Source: an uncultured Eubacteriales bacterium (GTDB lineage: Bacteria; Bacillota; Clostridia; Oscillospirales; Oscillospiraceae). Taken from it: a DNA stretch of 20,211 nt. The notes under the pieces were generated by a model. The model did no database searches and was not told the origin of the DNA. It saw nothing but the letters and a program-made list of their open reading frames with translations. The translations under genes and the position numbers were made by a program. Below, piece by piece: positions 14,909 to 20,211 of this stretch. Positions within the stretch are counted from its first letter, which is position 1; every line of letters starts with the position of its first letter. The stretch is taken from positions 1-20,211 of the forward strand of contig CAUGSS010000046.1 in assembly GCA_959602365.1 (NCBI GenBank), in the 5' to 3' direction.

Positions 14909-15457
14909 TCAGTTAAACAACCTGTCCGGGTTGTTCTTGGCCTGCACTGCATCTACAGTGAGATCGAAGGCGATACTTCCATTCTGAACAGCGTTGCTGG
15001 TTTCCTCCGGCATTTTGACCACCGCTGTCAACGTCCGGGTTTCTCCCACAGTCAGGACAGTATCCCCGCTGCAGGGATTCTGTCGGGTCAGTTCCGAGGC
15101 CTTGCCGCTAAAGATCAGCTGGTCTCCATCATATAAATCAAAAACCAGGATATCCTTCAGCGAACCGCTTACATTCTCCAGATAAAGCCGGTAGTAAGCG
15201 TCCGCCGTCCCTGTATTTTCCACGGTGAAGTCCTCCACCACGGAATAGCCGGGTTCTACCACCAGGCTGGTCTCATTAAAAATTGTCTGGCCACCATTTA
15301 ATTCAATCTTTACCCGGCCCATCTGAAAAGTATTTCCATCCACAGAGACCATGGAAAAAAGCAGTGCCACAGAGGTGACCACCAGCATTGCTGCCAGAAT
15401 CAGCGCAAGTATCAGGCTGCCTGCAGCCTTCTTCCTCCCCTGTTTAGGTGTGGTCAC
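14909..15457 (-). CDS. Small TasA/CalY-like secreted protein (182 residues)
   Basis: A basic start (TTPKQGRKKAAGS) is followed by a long hydrophobic segment (about 14-36) and SVDGNTFQMGRVKIELNGG. That matches the D-GNTF-AG-L pattern at the mature start of TasA/CalY proteins, though the AWF site is absent. The rest is a single camelysin-like beta domain with VVEPGYSVVEDFTVENTG and TSNAVQNGSIAFDLTVDAVQ, the counterpart of the GNEYQ closing motif of its neighbours. It has no beta-helix tail, so it may be the basic polymer-forming or cap subunit. The GTG start at 15457 overlaps the upstream gene by 14 bases, and AGGGGG lies about 9 bases before it, so translation is coupled. Confidence 0.83.
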   Translation of the reverse strand: MTTPKQGRKKAAGSLILALILAAMLVVTSVALLFSMVSVDGNTFQMGRVKIELNGGQTIFNETSLVVEPGYSVVEDFTVENTGTADAYYRLYLENVSGSLKDILVFDLYDGDQLIFSGKASELTRQNPCSGDTVLTVGETRTLTAVVKMPEETSNAVQNGSIAFDLTVDAVQAKNNPDRLFN

Positions 15458-16340
15458 AGTCCTTCGCCCCCTTTCGGCGGATCAGAAGCAGTACGACCAG
15501 CGCTGATGCCGACAGGCACAGCACTGTCCACATAATTGCCGGCATGGCAGTATCTCCTGTCTTGGGAGGCGTCAGCGCCCCCTGATCGCCGCCGTTCACA
15601 TACCAATGAAAGTCCGCTGTCAGCGACGCCAATTGGTATTCATTTCCAATCGATGTATCTGCAGACACGTCAATACGATAGTAGATCGTACTCTCTCCCT
15701 GACCGTTGCGCGGCAGCACAGTGACAAACTCCTGCTGATCCGCCAGCGAAAAGGCGCCATCGCACAGCACTTCACCGGTATCCAGCCGCGTGACCTTGAT
15801 GTACAGCACATCGGCCAAGCCTTGGGTCTGGTCGGTTATCTCCGGCTGAAAAATCAGGTGCAAATCTGTATCATGACTGGCGTGAATGCAGAAATACCGG
15901 GTCACGCTGTCGCCCGGGAGCATGTTGTCAACCGCAAAAGGTTCATTGACCTCCGGTCTGCCACGATACAGCTCCAGCAAAGCCGCCTCCTGGCCGGATG
16001 CCTGTGCCTCAGACTGCCGCCCCACTGCATTCTGTCCAGCCGAAATCTGACGAGATCCTGTCTCCGGCGCGGAATCAGAGGCTGTCTGCTCCGGCGTATC
16101 GGGCTGAGCCGCTTCAACTTCTGACGGCATCTCCGGAATTCCCTCTGTCTCGCTGATCAGATTGTCGGGAACCGTAGCTGTTCCCCGAGCCGCAGCGAAC
16201 TGGGTCAAATAAATCCAACGAACCGCAAGGCCGCTGGCACTGAGCACCAATAGGGCAGCCAGGATAACCGCCAACAGTTTAATGTAATTTCTCTTTTTGT
16301 CCAATTTCAGCTCATCCGTCTGTGGCGCCAAACTCTTCAT
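15444..16340 (-). CDS. Membrane or wall-anchored TasA-like protein with PPKTG sorting-type signal
   Basis: This is the first gene of the cluster (298 residues). It has an N-terminal membrane helix (about 20-45) after a basic segment (KLDKKRNYIK) and a disordered linker rich in Pro, Glu, Ser and Gln (about 55-120). A camelysin-like beta domain follows (about 125-250) with EPFAVDNMLPGDSVTRYF and IGNEYQLASLTADFHWYV. The C-terminus has TPPKTGDTAMP, a hydrophobic helix and RRKGAKD, the layout of a sortase substrate with PPKTG in place of LPxTG. It could tie the other subunits to the wall or membrane. ATG 16340 has GGGAGGGGG about 9 bases before it. No sortase gene is in the window, so wall anchoring is inferred. 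Confidence 0.83.
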   Translation of the reverse strand: MKSLAPQTDELKLDKKRNYIKLLAVILAALLVLSASGLAVRWIYLTQFAAARGTATVPDNLISETEGIPEMPSEVEAAQPDTPEQTASDSAPETGSRQISAGQNAVGRQSEAQASGQEAALLELYRGRPEVNEPFAVDNMLPGDSVTRYFCIHASHDTDLHLIFQPEITDQTQGLADVLYIKVTRLDTGEVLCDGAFSLADQQEFVTVLPRNGQGESTIYYRIDVSADTSIGNEYQLASLTADFHWYVNGGDQGALTPPKTGDTAMPAIMWTVLCLSASALVVLLLIRRKGAKDCDHT

Positions 16341-16362
16341 ATTGACAGGCCCCCTCCCTTAC

Positions 16363-16400
16363 ACACCGCCGTTAACCACGGTGTTTATGTTCACCATAAA
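16363..16400. promoter_or_regulatory. Two adjacent dyads upstream of the cluster's first gene
   Basis: The first dyad (16363-16384) has arms ACACCG and CGGTGT around a central GTTAAC, with mismatches only at the two spacer pairs. The second (16384-16400) is TTTATG-5 bases-CATAAA, perfect. They lie 23-60 bases before the start codon at 16340, inside the predicted leader, and could be operator DNA or RNA hairpins that control access to the ribosome site. Confidence 0.4.
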
Positions 16401-16700
16401 TCGACCATTACAGGGTAACATTTATAAAAATCACCTTTTGTTGCTGCCCGCTGCCAGGCAAAGCTTTTTTGCCATAGTATCTGTCCATTCACGGCAAATT
16501 TTTACAACATTTCTTCAAGTTTTATTTTTCTGTTTTCGCCGCGGGTTTATCTCCTTGTTTTCCTGCTTTCTTCTGTTTTCCGCAATAAGTCAAGCAAGAA
16601 CAGCATTTTCCAAAATTAGCATATCTTTTCAGCAGAGGAAAAATCAACTTTATTGTAACGTTAGCCCTTTCAAAAGTCAACGAAAATACATATACGTTGT

Positions 16701-16728
16701 ATTTTATGCGCGAACTGTTTTTTGTAAA
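16701..16728 (-). promoter_or_regulatory. Possible sigma-A promoter of the surface-protein cluster
   Basis: On the minus strand TTTACA (16728-16723) and TAAAAT (16706-16701) have a 16-base spacer. Transcription would start near 16694, giving a leader of about 350 bases. The sequence is AT-rich, so a chance match is possible. I found no CCCCG-N18-CGTAT motif upstream of this cluster. Confidence 0.35.
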
Positions 16729-16904
16729 TAATCATACTTTTTCCCGGAATTGTCGACCTATCTCCCAGCATTTCCTTATTACGGCAAACGAAAAAATACT
16801 TTGCAGTATCTTGCATTTTTTTGCTGTCTTAGGCGCCTTCCTGGTTCAGATCATGCGCCAGTTGACTCCGCGCAAAAAGCATATGAATAAAATGGAAGGC
16901 GCTG

Positions 16905-16931
16905 AAAACAAAAAGCAGAAATTTTTTCTGC
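16905..16931 (-). terminator. Terminator-like hairpin, minus strand, before the cluster promoter region
   Basis: Read on the minus strand, GCAGAAA-AAA-TTTCTGC (16931-16915) forms a 7-bp stem and is followed by TTTTTGTTTT. It could stop antisense transcripts coming from the sigI side and so insulate the cluster. The stem is AT-rich and weak. Confidence 0.35.
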
Positions 16932-17243
16932 GGAAGCCATTGAAAAGATCCGCGCTGATGTGTACACGCCCTCTGCTGAGACTGCCTCAAGGCAAGCCAT
17001 CCCGCCAGAACAGGCACCGCCATCCGAGCCCCCGAGCCACAGCGGCAAGGCGTCACGCTGCCTAGGTACGCCCATGCGGACGAAGAAGGCCGACGCCGGC
17101 CAGGGCCTTCACCATTCGCAGAACGCATATTTTCGCTTTACAAATAATTTACGCGCATTTAATGATATACAGGTCGCAGTATGCAGTCAGATCCATTAAC
17201 ATTTATTATGGTGTTTTATACTCTGACATATTTTTCTGCTATG

Positions 17244-17272
17244 ACCCCGAAAATCCGGCGGCGGCTTCGTAT
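17244..17272 (+). promoter_or_regulatory. SigI-type promoter motif before sigI (copy A)
   Basis: ACCCCG (17244-17249), an 18-base spacer and CGTAT (17268-17272). Known B. subtilis SigI promoters have, as I recall, an ACCCCC-like -35 and a CGAA-like -10. Transcription would start near 17280, just before the GGAGGG ribosome site at 17291. The same motif with the same spacing occurs twice before the lipoprotein gene. Confidence 0.6.
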
Positions 17273-17302
17273 TCTTCCGTTGGAGGGGATGGAGGGATCA
17301 AA

Positions 17303-18043
17303 ATGGTGGGAACAGAACACAGCATTGTGACCCAGGTCCAGGCGGCAAAAACAGATTCGGAGGCCGCGGACGCCCTGATCGGGCAGTACATGGGGTTTAT
17401 CCGCAGCGAGACAGTAAAATTCACCCACGCCGCGCCAGAGAACGGCCACGAGGACGAGCTGAGCATCGCCATGCTGGCTTTCTATGAGTCCATCCTGAGC
17501 TACGAAAAGAGCCGGGGGGCCTTCCTGCCCTACGCCGCCCGAGCCATCCGCAACCGCCTCATCGACCACTACCGGGCAGAAAAGCGCCACGGGAATGTGG
17601 TCTCCCTCCACGCCCCCGCCGGCGGGGACGAAGAGGACCGCAGTCTGTTGGACGCTCTGCCGGACACCCGGGACGAAATCGGCGCATTTGAAGTACGCAC
17701 AGCCAGCCAGAAGGAGATCCAGGAGTTCGGCGACCAGCTGGCGGGTTTTGGCATCTCCTTTTCCGAGGTGGCGGACAACTGTCCCCGGCAGGAGAGGACA
17801 CTTTCCGCCTGCCGCCGGGTGCTGGACTACGCCCGCTCCAGGCCGGAACTGCTGGAGAAACTGGTGGAGACGGGCCGCCTGCCCATGGGTGAGCTGGCGG
17901 CCGGTTCGGGAACCGACAAAAAAACCATGGAACGGCACCGAAAATATTTGGTGGCCATCCTGTTGGCCTTCACCAACGGCTACGAGATCATACGGGGACA
18001 TCTCTGCCAGATCGCCCCGGCGAAAGGAGGCGGCGGGAAATGA
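17303..18043 (+). CDS. sigI: RNA polymerase sigma factor SigI
   Basis: SigI is an alternative sigma-70-family factor used in Bacillus for heat and wall stress and in cellulolytic Clostridia for extracellular carbohydrate sensing. The 246-residue protein has a region-2-like core (about 28-92) with DELSIAMLAFYESILSYEK and FLPYAARAIRNRLIDHYRAE. The SigI-specific C-terminal domain (about 137-232) has LAGFGISFSEVADNCPRQER and KKTMERHRKYLVAILLAF. ATG 17303 is chosen because GGAGGG (17291-17296) lies 6 bases before it; upstream in-frame codons to 17162 run through the promoter. The stop overlaps the rsgI start as ATGA. Copy A of the promoter motif lies directly upstream, which suggests that it activates its own gene. 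Confidence 0.94.
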   Translation: MVGTEHSIVTQVQAAKTDSEAADALIGQYMGFIRSETVKFTHAAPENGHEDELSIAMLAFYESILSYEKSRGAFLPYAARAIRNRLIDHYRAEKRHGNVVSLHAPAGGDEEDRSLLDALPDTRDEIGAFEVRTASQKEIQEFGDQLAGFGISFSEVADNCPRQERTLSACRRVLDYARSRPELLEKLVETGRLPMGELAAGSGTDKKTMERHRKYLVAILLAFTNGYEIIRGHLCQIAPAKGGGGK

Positions 18044-19035
18044 AATATCTCGTGATGGAGACCCATCCGGCCTATGCGGTGATGCTGGACGAGAACGGCC
18101 GCTTTCTGAAGGCGGCCAACCTGCGCTATCAGGTTGGGGAGACGGTGGAGGAGATCGTGGAGCTGAAGGCCTCCCGGCCCGCGAAGGCCGCAGTGTGGAA
18201 GCCCCTCTCCGGCCTGGCCGCCCTGGCCGCCTGCCTCTGCCTGGTCTTCTTCGGCTATTACCGGCCCAACTTCACCGCCTACGGAACGCTGCGCATTCAG
18301 ATCAATCCCGACCTGGAGATGACCGTCAGCCAGACCGACCGGGTGCTGGATCTGGAGGGACTCAACGCGGACGGCGCGGACCTGATTGAAGGATACGCCT
18401 ACCAAGGCAAGGACCGGGAGACCGCCACCGAGGAGCTGGTGGAGCGGGCCATTGAGATGGGCTATCTCTCCGATGGCGACACCGTCTCCATCACCGTGGA
18501 CAGCTCCGACAGCGACTGGCAGGCCCGGGAGGAGGAGCAGGTCCGCCGGCAGCTGGAGGAGCGCTACGGCGAGCGCATCGTGATCCAGCTGGGCAGCGCC
18601 GCCCAGCAGACGGAAGGCTCCGCCCAGCAGGCCCAGAGTTCCACCCAGCAGACCCAGGAGCAGACCCAGGACGCCGCCCAGACCGGGGAGGTGGTCATCC
18701 AGGTCCCGCCCCAGACGGCCGGCTCGTCGGAGGGCGGCGCCGTCAGCGGCGACAGCGGCTATGAGGCCCCGGATGCTGATGACGATGATGACGGCGGCGC
18801 CACCGATTACAGCGCATCGGATTACGGCGGCGGCACGGCCCAGGGCACAGGCCAGGGGGCCGGCTCCGGCGGCTCCCCCGGGGGCGGCCAGCCCCAGCCG
18901 GGGGACACGGCCGCCGGAGACGACGACGGCGGCAGCCCCTATACCGACGGCGCCACCGACTACGGGGATCGGGACGGCGATGACGATGACAGCGGCGACG
19001 AGGACGATGACGAGGGAGAGGACGGCGACGATTGA
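18040..19035 (+). CDS. rsgI: Anti-sigma-I factor RsgI
   Basis: RsgI holds SigI at the membrane and releases it on an outside signal. The N-terminal cytoplasmic RsgI domain (about 1-45) reads VMETHPAYAVMLDENGRFLK. A membrane helix follows (about 56-73). The extracellular domain (about 80-183) begins GTLRIQINPDLEM, with the Asn-Pro pair at 89-90. In characterised RsgI proteins, as I recall, autoproteolysis between Asn and Pro in this domain is needed for signalling. The rest is a Gln-rich stretch (about 185-225) and an Asp/Gly/Tyr-rich tail (240-331), DGATDYG included, with no recognisable carbohydrate-binding module. The length is 331 residues. AAAGGAGG lies about 9 bases before ATG 18040, which overlaps the sigI stop. 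Confidence 0.93.
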   Translation: MKYLVMETHPAYAVMLDENGRFLKAANLRYQVGETVEEIVELKASRPAKAAVWKPLSGLAALAACLCLVFFGYYRPNFTAYGTLRIQINPDLEMTVSQTDRVLDLEGLNADGADLIEGYAYQGKDRETATEELVERAIEMGYLSDGDTVSITVDSSDSDWQAREEEQVRRQLEERYGERIVIQLGSAAQQTEGSAQQAQSSTQQTQEQTQDAAQTGEVVIQVPPQTAGSSEGGAVSGDSGYEAPDADDDDDGGATDYSASDYGGGTAQGTGQGAGSGGSPGGGQPQPGDTAAGDDDGGSPYTDGATDYGDRDGDDDDSGDEDDDEGEDGDD

Positions 19036-19068
19036 GGCGGGGGGCAAAATGAAACTATTTTCCCGGCG

Positions 19069-19097
19069 GCCCCGGTTTTTCCGCCCCGCTGCCGTAT
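19069..19097 (+). promoter_or_regulatory. SigI-type promoter motif, copy C
   Basis: GCCCCG (19069-19074), an 18-base spacer and CGTAT (19093-19097), followed by CCTCCC. It matches copy B at 27 of 35 positions. It lies about 165 bases before the lipoprotein start and could be a second promoter or an old duplicate of copy B. Confidence 0.45.
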
Positions 19098-19171
19098 CCT
19101 CCCTGTGACAGCCGAGGCCGGAAGGACATAAAAGAAAAGCACCGGAAAAATCAAAAAAATATTGGATCCCG

Positions 19172-19200
19172 CCCCCGGTTTCCCGGCCCCGGCTCCGTAT
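19172..19200 (+). promoter_or_regulatory. SigI-type promoter motif before the lipoprotein gene, copy B
   Basis: CCCCCG (19172-19177), an 18-base spacer and CGTAT (19196-19200). It matches copy A (before sigI) at 24 of 35 positions with identical spacing, and lies after an AT-rich stretch. Transcription would start near 19208, giving a leader of about 55 bases before ATG 19263. Confidence 0.6.
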
Positions 19201-19262
19201 CCTACCCACAGAACACAAAAGACAGGCAAAAAACCACTTCATATTTTAAGGAGATGAGCCAA

Positions 19263-20211
19263 ATGAAAAAGAACATGACTCGCAAGCTGCTGGGCATGGC
19301 CCTGACCGGTGCGCTGGCCCTGACCACCCTGACCGCCTGCGGCGGCGCCCCCGCCCCGACGGAATCCGCCGCCACCTCCAACCCCCAGCCCACCTCCCAG
19401 TCCACCGTCCAGGAGACGGCCGGCGCGGTGGCCGGCACCGTGCTGCTGAGCGTCAACCCGGAGATCGAGATGGATTACGACCAGGCTGGCAACGTGGTGG
19501 CCCTCAACGCCCTCAACGAGGACGGCCGGGCGGTTCTCTCCGCCTATTCCGGCTACGAGGGCCGGGCCTGCACCGAGGTGATCGGAGAGCTGGTGGATGA
19601 GATCAACGCCGCCGGGTACTTCGACGCCACCATCGCCGGCCAGGCGCGGAACATCGTGCTGAAGCTGGAGCGGGGCTCCGCCTACCCCAGCGACCAGTTC
19701 CTCAACGAGCTGGCGGAAGCGGTCCGCCTGGTGGTGGAGTCCGGCCAGATCGGCTCCCAGGCCGTGGCCCTGGACGGGGATGACTACGATGAGGCCTACG
19801 GCGACCTGGGCTATATCAACGCCGCCGCGGCCCAGAACATCCTCTCCACCCAGCTGGGCCGGGATGACATCCAGTTCGCGGAGCAGGAGTATGACCTGGG
19901 GGACGGGGAGTATGAGGTGGAATTCGTCCTGGACGGCATTTCCTACGAGTACGAGGTGAATGCCGTGACCGGAAAGGTCTCCGAGATGGACGCCGAGTTC
20001 CAGGACTATGACGACACCGACTACGGCCCCGACAGCGACGGCGCCACCGACTACGGTGTGACCGACTACGACGACACGGACTACGGCCCCAACAATGACG
20101 GCGTGACCAACTACGACGACACCGACTACGGCCCCAACAATGACGGCGTCACCAATTACGACGACACCGACTACGGCCCCAACAACGACGGCGTCACCAA
20201 CTACGACGACA
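19263..20211 (+). CDS. Lipoprotein with RsgI-like extracellular domain, PepSY domain and Asp/Tyr-rich repeats (runs off the right edge)
   Basis: The lipoprotein signal peptide ends LTTLTAC with the lipidated Cys at 26. After a Ser/Thr/Gln linker, residues about 58-160 resemble the extracellular domain of RsgI next door: GTVLLSVNPEIEM and ALNEDGRAVLSAYSGYEGR match GTLRIQINPDLEM and LNADGADLIEGYAYQGKDR. The Asn-Pro pair (65-66) is kept. A PepSY-like domain follows (about 183-246) with YEVEFVLDGISYEYEVNAVTGK. From about residue 250, repeats of the type DDTDYGPNNDGVTNY run to the edge, so the end is unknown. ATG 19263 has AAGGAG 9 bases before it. It may sense or buffer the same signal as RsgI; this is inference. 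Confidence 0.85.
   Translation, partial: MKKNMTRKLLGMALTGALALTTLTACGGAPAPTESAATSNPQPTSQSTVQETAGAVAGTVLLSVNPEIEMDYDQAGNVVALNALNEDGRAVLSAYSGYEGRACTEVIGELVDEINAAGYFDATIAGQARNIVLKLERGSAYPSDQFLNELAEAVRLVVESGQIGSQAVALDGDDYDEAYGDLGYINAAAAQNILSTQLGRDDIQFAEQEYDLGDGEYEVEFVLDGISYEYEVNAVTGKVSEMDAEFQDYDDTDYGPDSDGATDYGVTDYDDTDYGPNNDGVTNYDDTDYGPNNDGVTNYDDTDYGPNNDGVTNYDD
20010..20211 (+). repeat. 45-bp in-frame tandem repeats in the lipoprotein gene
   Basis: Units start at 20010 (a 60-base variant), 20070, 20115, 20160 and 20205 (cut by the edge). Each full unit encodes DDTDYGPNNDGVTNY or a close variant. The DNA copies differ only at a few third positions (AAT/AAC, GTG/GTC, AAC/AAT, ACG/ACC), which points to recent expansion. 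The evenly spaced Asp and Asn residues could bind Ca2+, but no known calcium motif was recognised. Confidence 0.9.

Larger units (their letters stand above)
16341..17302. other. AT-rich regulatory gap between the surface-protein cluster and sigI
   Basis: About 960 bases lie between divergent units. The left half (16385-16960) is clearly AT-richer than the flanks. It holds adjacent dyads near the cluster start (16363-16400), a possible promoter for the cluster (16701-16728, minus) and a hairpin with a T-rich tail on the minus strand (16905-16931). The right end has the SigI-type motif (17244-17272). A plus-strand stretch at about 16943-17155 reads in one frame as protein-like AIEKIRADVYTPSAETAS and continues Pro/Ser-rich. 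It has no good ribosome site and may be a gene remnant. No known riboswitch was recognised. Confidence 0.55.
19036..19262 (+). other. Gap between rsgI and the lipoprotein gene, with two related promoter motifs
   Basis: The gap is under 300 bases but rich in signals. Promoter-like motifs at 19069-19097 and 19172-19200 are 27/35 identical to each other and 103 bases apart. Right after rsgI a 19-codon frame starting MKLFSRRPRFFRP (19050-19109) has a G-rich ribosome-like site but overlaps copy C, so I do not call it a gene. No intrinsic terminator was seen, so read-through from rsgI into the lipoprotein gene is possible. Confidence 0.5.

Noticed and set aside
16340..16500. c-di-GMP-type riboswitch or leader peptide (MDRYYGKKALPG from 16488, minus strand) before the cluster
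   Set aside because: GC-rich pieces recall a riboswitch but the conserved core is not present, and the peptide frame has no ribosome site.
16697..17199. Plus-strand open frames in the gap before sigI
   Set aside because: No ribosome site, mixed composition and overlap between frames. At most a gene remnant; noted in the gap entry only.
17162..17302. 47-codon upstream extension of sigI
   Set aside because: It overlaps the promoter motif, has no ribosome site, and does not look like SigI; ATG 17303 has a good GGAGGG site.
19050..19109. 19-codon frame MKLFSRRPRFFRP after rsgI
   Set aside because: It overlaps promoter-like copy C and its sequence is explained by that GC-rich motif; no conservation data to support a peptide.

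Overview
The window looks like a chromosomal segment of a spore-forming, GC-rich gut Clostridia member (Oscillospiraceae type; I cannot name the species). The reasons are a spoIIP sporulation gene, an rny/RNase Y gene, a SigI/RsgI pair, strong AGGAGG ribosome sites and GC-rich codon use. No rRNA, tRNA, IS element or CRISPR array was seen.

Layout. (1) 1-2720: rny (minus, runs off the left edge), a gap with a terminator-like hairpin on the minus strand, then spoIIP (plus) followed by a strong hairpin. (2) 2780-3702, minus: a small helical protein of unknown function and a broken gene that still encodes an intact double zinc-ribbon tail. (3) 4001-4673, plus: a Phd/YefM antitoxin and Doc/Fic toxin pair with a clear sigma-A promoter. 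(4) 4951-16340, minus: one long co-directional cluster of nine genes. It encodes eight secreted TasA/CalY (camelysin)-like proteins and a SipW-type signal peptidase. Five of the eight carry the SipW-dependent signal peptide, a TasA-like beta domain, a conserved DGFG junction and a large parallel beta-helix-like tail. The first gene ends in a PPKTG sorting-type signal. Four gene junctions carry a related double-hairpin element with paired base changes, and a fifth junction keeps a fragment of it. (5) 16341-17302: an AT-rich regulatory gap. (6) 17303 to the right edge, plus: sigI, rsgI and a lipoprotein that repeats the extracellular domain of RsgI, followed by PepSY and Asp/Tyr-rich tandem repeats, running off the right edge.

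How the parts may work together. SipW probably processes the secreted paralogs, which are likely to build a surface fibre or coat; the PPKTG protein could anchor it. The sigI-rsgI-lipoprotein unit is divergent from that cluster and looks like a cell-surface signal system. Three copies of a CCCCG-N18-CGTAT motif, one before sigI and two before the lipoprotein gene, are good candidates for autoregulated SigI promoters. Whether SigI also controls the fibre cluster is not shown: I found no copy of the motif upstream of it.
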